From: Ahrensia sp.
GTDB lineage: Bacteria; Pseudomonadota; Alphaproteobacteria; Rhizobiales; Rhizobiaceae
Assembly (NCBI GenBank): GCA_028817895.1
Contig: JAPPOQ010000029.1
Span: 37,157-101,156 of the forward strand
Direction of reading: 5' to 3'
DNA length: 64,000 nt
Shown here: one piece after another, positions 37,933 to 46,651 of the stretch
How the letters are laid out: every line of letters begins with the position of its first letter
How positions within the stretch are numbered: position 1 is the first letter of the stretch
Position numbers and translations under genes: made by a program
The notes under the pieces: model-generated
What the model was told of the DNA's origin: nothing
Databases searched by the model: none
The model's input: only the letters and a program-made list of their open reading frames with translations

Positions 37933-39528
37933 TCACGATCGTTCCTCCAACTCATCAACCACCGAGGCCTGGCCCGCCATGTGCGCAAGAGCCAACGCCC
38001 GGCTCATCGCAATGGCGAGCTCGTCCGTGTTCAAATCAAGTTTCGAGATCCTGTTGGCTGCGTCTTCGAGGTCCTTGGCCAACATCAGTTCCTTCCTGAT
38101 ATCCGCCTGCAGGCCGCCCAGTGCACCAGCAGCGTCGCGAGACAATCGCGCCATTTGACGATCGACCGGGACCGCAGAACGGTTGTGATGATCACGCAGC
38201 CCCGCAAACATCGACAAGTCTCGAACAGAGGCCGCACCGTCAGCCGGTTGCTCCTCCTGACGACCGCCAACAATCTCCTCATCACCCTCGGGAGCCGGTG
38301 CACCCAAGCGTCCGCGCAACCAGGCTGCCGGTACGGTCGCGCCATGTGAAGCGACCTTTGCGAATGCGTCGGCAAACTCTGCAAGCGGAACCTCATCAGG
38401 CCTTCCAATATGCAGCTTTGGATAGACCTGCTGAGGACCGAAGTTGAAGGCAATCAGATTTGGAACGACCTGCTTGTTGATCGTCGCCGTCAAGGCCATC
38501 GCATCAGCGCGTTCGATGTCCTCCTGAACCTGGCGGTGCTCACGGCTCACCGCATGCCCGCCTGAAATGGCGTCGGTGGTCGTGGTCTGACCGAGCACGG
38601 CCTTGGACATCTGCCGGTCAAGCCAGTCACAGCGGCGTTCATACAGTTCGGTCGACGTGCCCTTGCCGCCGACCTCAGCAAACTCGATTTCCATACCCTG
38701 CGGCACGATAGCCGCACAATCGCCCGCCACATCGTAAACTGCCCGGCGCAGAATATCCTTCTGCTCTTCCGTTGCATTTGTACCAAATCGGCCCAGTCGG
38801 ATCGGCATGCCGTAGTTCTGACAGAACGTAGCCCAGTCGTTTGCAGTGAAACTCTTGAACATCCATGCCCAGCTCGCCACCCGTGTGAGCCCGGATCGTA
38901 TTGTCAGTCCCGACTTGGCGGCATGACGGTGGACAACGAATTTGTGATCGGGCAGCTCGACGCCGTGAGCGCCGTCACGCATCAATGGCGTTTCACCGTC
39001 CTTGTCATCAAAGGTGAACCAGCGCTGTGGCCGATAGATGAACTCCCTCGGCAACAAGTGTCCGCTTCGATACTGAAAATCGATCTCCAGAAAACTGATA
39101 CCCTTTCCCACCGCATCCATCATGTCGAAGAGGCTCGCGCGGAGCACGCCGTCATCCACCCATGACTGCAGAAACTCGGTATGTCGTTTGTGATCAGCTG
39201 CGTCAGACGGGGATGTGACGGTGATCGGCAGCTGCGCTACCGAACGCTTGCGTGTCGATATGATGCCAAGATAGTGAAGATCGCGCTCCTCAATGTCCTC
39301 GGCCAGTTCAAAAAAAGCGAGCGGATCACCCTCCGCTGCCGCGCGATGAATGCGAGCGAGGCGAAGTGGCGTCATTCCGGCCGCTGGAACTGACGACACG
39401 ACGGGTCGGCCGCCATCCATGCGCGGCGCAGCAAATGGGCGTTCGATATCGCGCTTTCTGACACCGCGCCCGAACATGTCGAGCAGCTGGCGACCAGCGC
39501 GTTTCACGACAACAGGAACTTGAGCCAT
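37933..39528 (-). CDS. Portal protein (gp29-like, DUF935)
   Basis: 531 residues from ATG 39528, overlapping the terminase stop (TAATG); a GTG at 39534 is possible. DUF935 marks are MTPLRLARIHRAAAEGDP, DLHYLGIISTRKRSVAQLPI, CQNYGMPIRLGRFG and EIEFAEVGGKGTSTELYE. It forms the DNA-entry ring of the head. The next 137 bases (37796-37932) have no supported gene but hold two GCCGGAG direct repeats. Confidence 0.93.
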   Translation of the reverse strand: MAQVPVVVKRAGRQLLDMFGRGVRKRDIERPFAAPRMDGGRPVVSSVPAAGMTPLRLARIHRAAAEGDPLAFFELAEDIEERDLHYLGIISTRKRSVAQLPITVTSPSDAADHKRHTEFLQSWVDDGVLRASLFDMMDAVGKGISFLEIDFQYRSGHLLPREFIYRPQRWFTFDDKDGETPLMRDGAHGVELPDHKFVVHRHAAKSGLTIRSGLTRVASWAWMFKSFTANDWATFCQNYGMPIRLGRFGTNATEEQKDILRRAVYDVAGDCAAIVPQGMEIEFAEVGGKGTSTELYERRCDWLDRQMSKAVLGQTTTTDAISGGHAVSREHRQVQEDIERADAMALTATINKQVVPNLIAFNFGPQQVYPKLHIGRPDEVPLAEFADAFAKVASHGATVPAAWLRGRLGAPAPEGDEEIVGGRQEEQPADGAASVRDLSMFAGLRDHHNRSAVPVDRQMARLSRDAAGALGGLQADIRKELMLAKDLEDAANRISKLDLNTDELAIAMSRALALAHMAGQASVVDELEERS

Positions 39529-41153
39529 TACCACATCCTTCCGCGGAGAGCCGGGATGAGGTTGCGCTCGAAACGATCTTCCTCCGCCCGCCGACTTGTA
39601 CTGGTTGCTGGCGGCGCACCGACCGGCTCATAACCATAGCTGAGTGTCTGTTGCCGCGCTGCAAACTTGGCCAGCATCCCGGCAATGAACGTGTCACCGT
39701 GCCGGTTCTGACCATCGCCACCCTTGTAGCTTGTGCCTTCCGGGATGCGCACGATCCCGTTGACATATTGGGCAGCCTGATGATCTCTCACCACGTCGGC
39801 ATCAGCAACCAGAAGGATCGTTTGATCTTCAATTCCGGCTGAATAAGCGGTGCCATTCTCGCTGTACCACTTATTCGTCAGCTTCACCTCGTGGATGGTT
39901 TCTCCGAATTCCTGCCCGGTTACCTCCGCCAGATATTCGCCGTTGCCGGTCGCGTCGAACGCGGCTCCGGAGAAGCGCGGCAGGTGGCGAATGATGAACC
40001 AGACGACCTCGCGCTGCTGGTCGTATGGGATATTGCCCATCTCCACCACCAGCTTCTGACGCAGCACAAGGTCCTGCCCTTCTTCGAAGGCGACGAAGGC
40101 AGACCGATCGCCGGACCGAGCAAAGTCGTGGCCTCCAACATGGCTGCGCTTCTGGTCCAACTCGGCCAGGCAAGGCTCAAGGTAGAGACTGATCCAATCG
40201 GCACAGACCTTTTCGCGTTCTTCTTTCGATTTGCCTTTGAACGCATCATCCTTCTGCCACCGCAGGACAGGATGCTGCATGGTGGCGACCCTGTCGATCG
40301 CCGCCCTGGTCAGGACCGCGCCTTCGGCGTCGGCCGGAACGGCATCCAGCTCCTGGCCCATTTGGTTTGTGCGCGTGCCGTAGGATTTGCGAATGGTTGC
40401 TTCCCATTGCGCTTTCCCCTCAGTCGTTGGCGTCCAGCCACGTATCAGGCACACCCGCTCATAAAGACCATTATCAATTGCCTCCTGGAACGGGTAGCGA
40501 TGAACCTTGAAAATGTTCTGGCCTGCTCGGGCTTCGGTGATCAGCTCGTTGAACGGGTTGAGCGTGCCGTTATGCGTGGAGATCACGCGCACACGGCCGC
40601 CCCAAATCAGCAGCGCGTTGACAGCATCGATGACCTTTCGGACATTGCGATGAAAGGCCGCTTCATCAATACAAACGACCCCTTGCAGCCCTCGAATATT
40701 GGCCGGATTCGACGATAAGGCTTCCACGCGAAATCCAGAAGCGAAGCGCACCCGAAAGGCGGCGATATATTTTGTGGTTCCGTCCGGCTGCTGATCCTCA
40801 AAGAGGAACTCTTCGACGCTGGCCAGCTGGCTTTGAATAACCTTTGCAAAATGCGCCACATAGTCGATGAACTCGCGACCCTTGTCCTTGGTGTCGCCGA
40901 TGTAGAAGTAATTCTCGCCATTCTCGCGTGCGGCAATGAGGGTGGCATCAATCGCTTCAGCGTAAGTAATACCGGTTCGCCGCCCTTTTTCGCACACTTT
41001 CAGGGGCGATGTGTCGCTGAGCCAGCGTTTCTGATGCGCCATCAGGATGCCATCTGCCAGCGGATCGTGGTCTTCCGGCAATTGTGATCCGCGCGGCAAC
41101 TCGGCGGGCAACTCGGCTGGATTGCGAGACAGCACTGCCGTTGCAACGCTCAT
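39528..41153 (-). CDS. Terminase large subunit (gp28-like)
   Basis: 541 residues. Motor ATPase features include the early HQKRWLSDTSPLKVCEKGRR (arginine/Walker A-like region), GLQGVVCIDEAAFH as Walker B, and the nuclease part HVGGHDFARSGDRSAFV and FDATGNGEYLAEV with conserved Asp. Packs prophage DNA with flanking host DNA by headful, as in Mu. Overlaps the small subunit by ATGA. Confidence 0.93.
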   Translation of the reverse strand: MSVATAVLSRNPAELPAELPRGSQLPEDHDPLADGILMAHQKRWLSDTSPLKVCEKGRRTGITYAEAIDATLIAARENGENYFYIGDTKDKGREFIDYVAHFAKVIQSQLASVEEFLFEDQQPDGTTKYIAAFRVRFASGFRVEALSSNPANIRGLQGVVCIDEAAFHRNVRKVIDAVNALLIWGGRVRVISTHNGTLNPFNELITEARAGQNIFKVHRYPFQEAIDNGLYERVCLIRGWTPTTEGKAQWEATIRKSYGTRTNQMGQELDAVPADAEGAVLTRAAIDRVATMQHPVLRWQKDDAFKGKSKEEREKVCADWISLYLEPCLAELDQKRSHVGGHDFARSGDRSAFVAFEEGQDLVLRQKLVVEMGNIPYDQQREVVWFIIRHLPRFSGAAFDATGNGEYLAEVTGQEFGETIHEVKLTNKWYSENGTAYSAGIEDQTILLVADADVVRDHQAAQYVNGIVRIPEGTSYKGGDGQNRHGDTFIAGMLAKFAARQQTLSYGYEPVGAPPATSTSRRAEEDRFERNLIPALRGRMW

Positions 41154-41737
41154 GTCAGCCCCAGGACGTCACGCTTGATCTGTTCCGCGCTTTCGCTGGA
41201 AAGGCCGGTTGTGCGCGCTGCCTGTTCCAAGACCTCGTCGACATTGCGCTCAAACTCTTTCTCTGCCTTCAGGCGTCGGGACGTGGAAACATTCTGCGCC
41301 TGGGTCGCCGAGCGCAATGCTGCGGCCAGCTGCATCGCTCCCTTTGGATCAACTCTTCCTTCGCCTGCATTGGTGAGAATTTCGAAGCAGAGGGTTTTGA
41401 TGGCCTCTGCCGCAATCAGTGTCAGATCGTCACTGGCTTCAGCGTCAAATGAGGAGGCGATCGATTTGGCGATGTCGCGCGTGTCATCAATACGCCGTCG
41501 CAGCGTCGCAAGTTTGATCGAGTGGCGGTTGAAGGCCGAGAAAGACGGGATTTTGAAATCCAGCTCTCCACGATACTCCTTGTGCAGGGCTTCCAGTTGA
41601 GAGTGGAACTCCTGATAGATTTCCGTCTGGGTCCGGTCACGACTGGCGAGTTCTTGGGCCGCCCACGCGACAATACCATCGGCCTGGGCTGGCAATTGCT
41701 CTATGGCGTTGAGCCGACCTCGCGTTGTCCTCGCCAT
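41150..41737 (-). CDS. Terminase small-subunit-like protein (DUF3486, gp27)
   Basis: 195 residues from ATG 41737 (MARTTRGRLNAIEQLPAQ). It has an N-terminal HTH-like segment and long helices (EIYQEFHSQLEALHKEYRG, SAFNRHSIKLATLRRRIDD). DUF3486 proteins sit next to gp28 in Mu-like phages and act as the small terminase. Four bases separate it from the upstream gene. Confidence 0.88.
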   Translation of the reverse strand: MARTTRGRLNAIEQLPAQADGIVAWAAQELASRDRTQTEIYQEFHSQLEALHKEYRGELDFKIPSFSAFNRHSIKLATLRRRIDDTRDIAKSIASSFDAEASDDLTLIAAEAIKTLCFEILTNAGEGRVDPKGAMQLAAALRSATQAQNVSTSRRLKAEKEFERNVDEVLEQAARTTGLSSESAEQIKRDVLGLT

Positions 41738-41741
41738 GACA

Positions 41742-42056
41742 TCAGCCGCCTGGAGAGGGCCGCTTGATGCCGTCAAGAATGCGTACGCCCTTTACGTGCT
41801 CGAGGCCCACCTGTGTTAGCGTTGCAATCAGCACGCTGCCCACATCCTTCAACCGGACCGCTGAAACATCCTGCTCGAGATAGCGCAGCTGCGTATGCAC
41901 ATAGGCACGCCCCTTTGCGATCCCCCAACATTCCAGCTCAGCCTCCAGCATCGATGAGTTGAGTGAGTAATTGGATTGGGCCGACAGCGAGCGCATAATG
42001 ATCAAACGCGCTTCATGGTCGAAGCGTTCGTGAAAACCGTCGTGATACATCGTCAT
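41742..42056 (-). CDS. VpaChn25-type winged-helix-like phage protein (gp26 position)
   Basis: 104 residues. Sequence LIIMRSLSAQSNYSLNSSML, then VHTQLRYLEQDVSAVRLKDV and IATLTQVGLEHVKG form a small winged-helix. This is a conserved Mu-like gene just before the terminase. DNA binding during packaging is plausible but unproven. Confidence 0.78.
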   Translation of the reverse strand: MTMYHDGFHERFDHEARLIIMRSLSAQSNYSLNSSMLEAELECWGIAKGRAYVHTQLRYLEQDVSAVRLKDVGSVLIATLTQVGLEHVKGVRILDGIKRPSPGG

Positions 42057-42460
42057 CGCCCCTTCGCGCTCTGCTCCGCCACCGCGTACATGTGATCTTC
42101 AATCCTGCTGACCGACGCCCGGGTTTGCTTCACTTCACGAGCAACACTGAGAAAGCCTGTCTCGAGGCGCACGAAGCCTTTTTCCAGATCGTGAAACTCC
42201 TTCCTGGAGGGGCGCGTCTCAATGTCATGCTCGACCTCGGTCAAGCGCTTGTCCACGACCCGCAACGATCCGTCGATGTCGCCCAGCCTGCGATTGATCT
42301 GGGACAACTCGTCACGATTAACCACCCGCGTTTTGTCGCCCAATGACAACAGATTGCGTTGACGCAGCCAAAGGCCAAACGCGACCAGGATCATCATCGC
42401 CAAAAGGATCAGACCAAACGGCCCGCCCTTCTCGATCAGGAATAGGAAGAGCTTTTCCAC
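42053..42460 (-). CDS. DUF2730-like protein with one membrane segment
   Basis: 135 residues from GTG 42460, with TTGAGG upstream. The first 33 residues hold a membrane segment (GLILLAMMILVAFGLWL). The rest is a coiled coil (RDELSQINRRLGDIDGSLRV). DUF2730 proteins lie in the Mu-like lysis-to-terminase stretch and may be spanin-like. It overlaps the upstream membrane gene by 25 bases. Confidence 0.8.
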   Translation of the reverse strand: MEKLFLFLIEKGGPFGLILLAMMILVAFGLWLRQRNLLSLGDKTRVVNRDELSQINRRLGDIDGSLRVVDKRLTEVEHDIETRPSRKEFHDLEKGFVRLETGFLSVAREVKQTRASVSRIEDHMYAVAEQSAKGR

Positions 42461-42855
42461 CCCAGCCTCAATGTGAGTATTGATGATACAAAGGCGAGGC
42501 TCCCAAAAATCCACACGCCAACATTGGTGTATGGTGCCGCAGCAAAATTGAGCGTGACGAACCACCAGATCGATGACGCCAGGGCCATCTGCAGAAAGCG
42601 AACAACCCCCCACTGACCAAGCCTTCTCCAGGGCCAAAAGATGGAGGCCAGCTGCGCTGCAATGGACGAGGCAAAGACACCGATCCAGACAGTTTGAGAG
42701 TAACGAAAGCCATCGAAGATCGCCCGCGAAAACATCTCTGGCGAGGCGATAAGCTCCACCAGCCATCCCGTCATGGCGATCAGGGAAAGGACCTCGATGA
42801 GGCGCCCATGAGGCCAGAAGACATATTCTTCGAGTAGCTCCGACAACCAGACCAT
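42436..42855 (-). CDS. Polytopic small membrane protein (139 aa)
   Basis: Four hydrophobic segments: near residues 20-36, 55-72, 84-104 and 110-128. No family recognised. It follows the 24-residue membrane protein with only the stop between them (TAG then ATG). Its place in the lysis cassette suggests a holin or antiholin function. Confidence 0.68.
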   Translation of the reverse strand: MVWLSELLEEYVFWPHGRLIEVLSLIAMTGWLVELIASPEMFSRAIFDGFRYSQTVWIGVFASSIAAQLASIFWPWRRLGQWGVVRFLQMALASSIWWFVTLNFAAAPYTNVGVWIFGSLAFVSSILTLRLGWKSSSYS

Positions 42856-42930
42856 CTAGCCGCTCAACACTCCGATGATGACGATCGCCAAAACAAGTAC
42901 GACCAGCGAGATCATGGCGTCAGTACCCAT
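42856..42930 (-). CDS. 24-residue single-span membrane peptide
   Basis: ATG 42930 to TAG 42856-42858 encodes MGTDAMISLVVLVLAIVIIG followed by VLSG. The TAGGAG of the previous stop supplies a ribosome site 11 bases ahead. It exactly fills the space between the holin-like gene (stop 42945) and the gene starting at 42855. The residue make-up, almost all Ile/Leu/Val, points to a transmembrane helix. Confidence 0.62.
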   Translation of the reverse strand: MGTDAMISLVVLVLAIVIIGVLSG

Positions 42931-42944
42931 CGCCGAACGCTCTC

Positions 42945-43139
42945 CTAGCCTATGCGCGTCCGCGCAACGTTGCGGAAGTAGGTGGACATAAGCGTTCCCA
43001 GCGCAACGACAGCCGTGACCGCAGTCGTTTGCATGTCCGGGGGCAGGTCGATGCCGAATAGCGTCAGCACCGTTGCGCCAAACGTGACGATGTTGGTGAT
43101 ATTGGTGCGCGAAGCATACCAGGGCTTGGATTCGTTCAA
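42945..43139 (-). CDS. Holin-like protein (64 aa)
   Basis: I start it at TTG 43139 (reading as MNESKPWYASRTNITNIVTF), which has GAGGAG 8 bases upstream. The frame is open to 43223, but that would overlap the endolysin by 67 bases. One or two membrane segments (IVTFGATVLTLFGIDL; TAVTAVVALGTLMSTYF) fit a small holin. Next to the endolysin. Confidence 0.75.
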   Translation of the reverse strand: MNESKPWYASRTNITNIVTFGATVLTLFGIDLPPDMQTTAVTAVVALGTLMSTYFRNVARTRIG

Positions 43140-43156
43140 GAGCTTGTCTCCTCTGC

Positions 43157-43879
43157 TCAGGCTTCGTTCGTTGACAGCTTTCCGCTCACCACGCTTTCCA
43201 GTACCGATGATCCTCCGGACCATCCTTCAGGAGCGCGGCAGCCAAGCAGGCGTGATTTTGAGATGCGTGTGATAGTGACGGCATCGGATTGATTGCCGCC
43301 CAAAACGTGATAGGCCGACTTGTCCTCGCCGACGATGAAGCCGACATGGCCATTCCAGCTCCTCGTCCGGTGCGTCCGCCAGAAAACGCAGATCGCCCCG
43401 ACCTTGGGATCGATCGGGTCGCCGTAGTCGAGCCAGTTTCGGGCACCCAACCGGTTGAAGTCTTGCGGTTCACCGGGGGCGCCCACATGCATGCAGTGCG
43501 CGACGAAAAGGCCGCACCACGGCACATCGTCCCCTGGATACCACTGATCGAGATCATCGGCCCAATCCATGATGACAGGATTGTTTCTTTTGCCTGGCGC
43601 CTCTCGCGTACCCAGAAGGCGGCGCGCCTCGGCAAGCCACAGAGGTTCTCCTCGTTTGCGCTTGGGAGCGGGGGCGGCTTTGGCGTCTTCGCTGAACAGC
43701 CTGCCCAGAGTAACAGGCCCGACAAAGTCGCGGGCGCGCAGATTGTGCGCCTGCTTGAAATCAACAATGGCCGAGCTCGTCAACGCACCACTGATCCCGT
43801 CAAGCTTCCCGCGATACCATCGCTTTTCCTTCAGTCGATGCTGAAGTGCGGTGATAAGCTGCTTGCCCAATTCTGACAT
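43157..43879 (-). CDS. Endolysin: peptidoglycan-binding domain plus CHAP/TIGR02594-type peptidase
   Basis: 240 residues. Residues 1-65 resemble a peptidoglycan-binding domain (QHRLKEKRWYRGKLDGISG, FVGPVTLGRLF). The peptidase has VPWCGLFVAHCM with the likely nucleophilic Cys, and WNGHVGFIVGEDKSAYH with the His. No signal peptide, so release needs the adjacent holin-like genes. First gene of the late block. Confidence 0.9.
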   Translation of the reverse strand: MSELGKQLITALQHRLKEKRWYRGKLDGISGALTSSAIVDFKQAHNLRARDFVGPVTLGRLFSEDAKAAPAPKRKRGEPLWLAEARRLLGTREAPGKRNNPVIMDWADDLDQWYPGDDVPWCGLFVAHCMHVGAPGEPQDFNRLGARNWLDYGDPIDPKVGAICVFWRTHRTRSWNGHVGFIVGEDKSAYHVLGGNQSDAVTITRISKSRLLGCRAPEGWSGGSSVLESVVSGKLSTNEA

Positions 43880-43899
43880 GGAAGGTGTCCCGATCGCGC

Positions 43900-43913
43900 C
43901 GAGCGTTGGCTCG
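43900..43913. promoter_or_regulatory. Dyad upstream of the late operon, candidate Mor target
   Basis: CGAGC-GTTG-GCTCG lies in the 95-bp gap between the Mor-like gene and the endolysin gene. It is the only break in the otherwise overlapping gene chain, so a late promoter is expected here; no good sigma-70 boxes are seen, as would suit activator dependence. Confidence 0.35.
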
Positions 43914-43974
43914 CTGTGTTCGGAAAACCTAGGGAGATGGCGTCAGAACCTTCATGTCCAAGGCCTGGGGGAAG

Positions 43975-44340
43975 CTAAAGCGCCAACTCGATTTGACGAG
44001 GGTCGGCGGCTGCGCGGCTATCTTGCTTTTTGAGAAGCTGAGCCACGCCGTCTTCGGTGATGCCAAGCCTGCGCGCGATTTTGCCGTTTGACAAGCCTGC
44101 AGATTTCAACGCACGGGCGCGAAAGACACGATCGAGCGGTATCTTCAGGTGTTCGCCTCCATAGGCTTCACTGAGCAGTCGGGCGGCATCTTCGCCTATG
44201 GCCTCGGTCAATGATGATCTGTTCGGATTGCGTGGAATGAACAGGCGGGTTCCGGCCGCATGATCAAGAAGGCGAAGATAGTCATCAGCACCAACGATAT
44301 CGTGCAGATGGCTTGCCATGGCTTTGCCCGTCCGCCTCAT
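43975..44340 (-). CDS. Mor/C-type transcriptional activator
   Basis: 121 residues. The Mor fold is visible: LTEAIGEDAARLLSEAYGGE (dimerisation helices), LKIPLDRVFRARALKSAGLS, and the HTH NGKIARRLGITEDGVAQLLK. Mor-type proteins switch on middle/late phage transcription. It is the last gene of the early chain and is followed by the late block. Confidence 0.9.
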   Translation of the reverse strand: MRRTGKAMASHLHDIVGADDYLRLLDHAAGTRLFIPRNPNRSSLTEAIGEDAARLLSEAYGGEHLKIPLDRVFRARALKSAGLSNGKIARRLGITEDGVAQLLKKQDSRAAADPRQIELAL

Positions 44341-45023
44341 CGCAGATCACCGACCAATTGCTGGACGCGCTCGCATGCGATCTCGAAATATTTCTCCTCT
44401 CGCTCGATGCCGGTGAAGATGCGCCCAGCCTTGATCGCAGCTACACCGGTTGATCCCGTCCCCATGAACGGATCGCAGACAGAGACACCGGCCACGTTGG
44501 CCATGACCTTGTCCATCACGGCATCAGGTTTCACGGGTGGGTGGTCGTATGGCGACTTGCCGACAGGCGTTGTGATATAGCGGCGCTTGTTGGCCAGCTC
44601 GCCGATCGGCGCGTAACCGCGCTGCCATGCGTGCCAGTAGAATTCTGTGTCAGGCAGATAGTGCTTGTTTGCCACCGGCATCGGGTTTTCCTTGTGCCAT
44701 TGGCACAAAGCGATGCGATGGAAACCCTCCTTCAACCGGGAGCCGACACTGATCACCTGATCATTGTGGCAGAAGCAGACAATTGTTCCGGCCGACCGCC
44801 AGGACAGGATGGCGAGATCGAAACCGAGATCGAGATCATCGCGCATAATCGCGTCGGTATGGCCACGTGCTTTGCGGAACTTCCCGCCACCCGAAGCCTT
44901 GAAGCGGTAGGGTGGATCCATGACGATTGCGTCGAACCTGCCGATGCCGGGCAACACCTCATAGGCATCACCGAGTATCAGGCGATGCGGGCCAACATAT
45001 GTGATGTGACACGAGGTCATCAT
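44337..45023 (-). CDS. DNA methyltransferase, beta-class N6-adenine/N4-cytosine type
   Basis: 228 residues. The catalytic DPPY is at residues 36-39 and the SAM-binding DPFMGTGSTGVAA is at 184-196; this order (IV before I) marks the beta class. TTPVGKSPYDHPPVKPDAVM is typical of small phage methylases. No partner restriction gene. Likely protects phage DNA, as Mu uses Mom modification. Coupled by overlapping codons on both sides. Confidence 0.9.
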   Translation of the reverse strand: MMTSCHITYVGPHRLILGDAYEVLPGIGRFDAIVMDPPYRFKASGGGKFRKARGHTDAIMRDDLDLGFDLAILSWRSAGTIVCFCHNDQVISVGSRLKEGFHRIALCQWHKENPMPVANKHYLPDTEFYWHAWQRGYAPIGELANKRRYITTPVGKSPYDHPPVKPDAVMDKVMANVAGVSVCDPFMGTGSTGVAAIKAGRIFTGIEREEKYFEIACERVQQLVGDLR

Positions 45024-45124
45024 CGCAACGGAGATCGGACTATGAAGCCATATGCTTCACGTCGTTCCAGATAGCGGATAACGGCGTGATCTGTAACGTG
45101 GACAACTGTGCCAGAACCTTTCAT
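45020..45124 (-). CDS. 34-residue small phage protein with TDHAVIRYLER motif
   Basis: ATG 45124 overlaps the previous stop (ATGA), and the TGA 45020-45022 overlaps the methylase start (ATGATG). The peptide starts MKGSGTVVHVTDHAVIRYLE and ends RSPLR. A V-TDHA-x-x-RYLER motif occurs in small phage proteins as far as I recall; the exact double overlap is the main support. Confidence 0.55.
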   Translation of the reverse strand: MKGSGTVVHVTDHAVIRYLERREAYGFIVRSPLR

Positions 45125-45363
45125 CCTCGATGTTCCCTCAAAGGATCAGTGATCTCCTCCTTTGCGAGGCGGTCCATAGCGGCAACCATGTGTTCGGCAG
45201 TTTCGCGATCGACGAAACCCCCTCCATTAGTGGGGCCACCAAAAAGAATGCGGCCGACTTGCGCAGTTACATTCAAATGACCGTTCCAGACCATCCAGTA
45301 AGGCCAGTCATCAGTCTTGTCGCTTGCGGATCTGGCGACGAGATTGTCCAAGCTGACTTTCAT
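45121..45363 (-). CDS. Small early prophage protein (80 aa)
   Basis: Overlaps its neighbours by ATGA on both sides. Compact sequence with WPYWMVWNGHLNVTAQVG and FGGPTNGGGFVDRETAEHMV. I do not recognise the family. As part of the coupled early chain it is very likely translated. Confidence 0.65.
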   Translation of the reverse strand: MKVSLDNLVARSASDKTDDWPYWMVWNGHLNVTAQVGRILFGGPTNGGGFVDRETAEHMVAAMDRLAKEEITDPLREHRG

Positions 45364-45992
45364 CGCATGTCACCTCTCACTCGTTCGCCGAGCGCGTTCA
45401 TTGCGTCTTGCCAGCTCTTGTCGGTCTGGTTGTTTGCCGGAGGTAGGCCCATCGAAATCAGCAAGTGACTGAGATCGACATGATCGATGAGGCCCTTTAA
45501 CTTCAAGAGACGGAATTGAGCGGCCGCGATGCGGTATCCATTGGTTTGCGTCCAGTCAGGGAGCAACCGGTCATAGTGCCAATCGACTTGTGCTTCGCGC
45601 GCCATCCACCCTTTCAAAGCCTCGATGACGGCAGACGCCTCTGCTTGACCGCGCAGCCAGCGCGTGTGGTCGATTCCGGTCTGTCTTTTGACAAATTTGA
45701 TCAAAGCCTCGTCTGTGCGATCGCGCGTGAGACCAAGGTTCCACATCGCAATCCACAACGCCTGAAACTTCGCCGCAAATGGCCCGTCAAGACGTCGTCG
45801 AGCACCTTTGGAAGGGCGTTTTTTGGCGCTTGGGTAAAGCCTTTTGATTTCATCGCAACAAGCACGCCGCTCGCCATCATTCATGTCCTTGGTGGAACGC
45901 TTGCTGACCACACGCTCGTAGATATCGCGCGCTGCCTCTTCAGAAAGACCGGCTGCATGGCGCGTGGCATGGAGGGCGGCGAGCGCAGTCAT
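45360..45992 (-). CDS. gemA: GemA-like regulatory protein (DUF1018)
   Basis: 210 residues. The DUF1018 core is GPFAAKFQALWIAMWNLGLT and ALIKFVKRQTGIDHTRWLRG, with a C-terminal extension of about 70 residues. In Mu, GemA modulates host gene expression and supercoiling. Starts at TAATG overlapping the DUF3164 gene. Confidence 0.88.
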   Translation of the reverse strand: MTALAALHATRHAAGLSEEAARDIYERVVSKRSTKDMNDGERRACCDEIKRLYPSAKKRPSKGARRRLDGPFAAKFQALWIAMWNLGLTRDRTDEALIKFVKRQTGIDHTRWLRGQAEASAVIEALKGWMAREAQVDWHYDRLLPDWTQTNGYRIAAAQFRLLKLKGLIDHVDLSHLLISMGLPPANNQTDKSWQDAMNALGERVRGDMR

Positions 45993-46651
45993 TACTTCAC
46001 CTTCGCCAGATCAATCGTGATGGCAGTCCAGCCTTCCTCGATGTTGTCGCGCACATAGAAGCGGACATACTGTTTCGATGAGACGACCCGCATAGCATCG
46101 CGCAACGCATCCATGGCGCGCTTCCAACGTCCGTCTTCAATGTCCAAACGCAGAAGCGGATAGATCTTCGTTGGCGAAACCTCCCCTTCCTTGTCGGTGT
46201 CGAACGCGTTGGTGATGATCGACTGTATTTCGGGGCGGCTATCGGCTGACCATTCGTTGAGACAGTCATCGATTAGCCCCTTGGCCACCTGCAACTGCGG
46301 GCCAAAAGCGATGCTGTCCTGAATTTGTACAGTGACCTTCATCAGGCCGTCGAACGACATGTATGTTCGATTGCCCTTGCGACCGCCGCGGGGCGTAGCG
46401 CCGTATTCCTGCTCTATAACGCCGTCGAGTTCGCCGAGGTCCGACAGTGTGTGCTGTTTGAAGCGGGCAATTTGGTCAGACAGCTCGACCGCATACATGT
46501 GAATGTTGCGGACGACCTCGTCTTCAAGTAGGTCCTGCGCCTTGATGTTGTCGACGGCGACCAGATCGCCTTTGGCATTGGTCATGAAACGTCGGCCGTT
46601 GACCAGGGTGATGCCCTGTTCATCCTCCTCGGAGAGTATGGTTGCGTTCAT
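45992..46651 (-). CDS. DUF3164 family protein
   Basis: 219 residues. Family features are LVNGRRFMTNAKGDLVAVDN, GATPRGGRKGNRTYMSFDGL and FGPQLQVAKGLIDDCLNEWS. Found in the early region of Mu-like phages, between the DnaA-like and GemA genes here. Biochemical role unknown. Confidence 0.87.
   Translation of the reverse strand: MNATILSEEDEQGITLVNGRRFMTNAKGDLVAVDNIKAQDLLEDEVVRNIHMYAVELSDQIARFKQHTLSDLGELDGVIEQEYGATPRGGRKGNRTYMSFDGLMKVTVQIQDSIAFGPQLQVAKGLIDDCLNEWSADSRPEIQSIITNAFDTDKEGEVSPTKIYPLLRLDIEDGRWKRAMDALRDAMRVVSSKQYVRFYVRDNIEEGWTAITIDLAKVK

Noticed and set aside
39891..40718. Plus-strand 275-codon frame within the terminase gene
   Set aside because: Antisense to a conserved terminase; codon pattern belongs to the minus strand.
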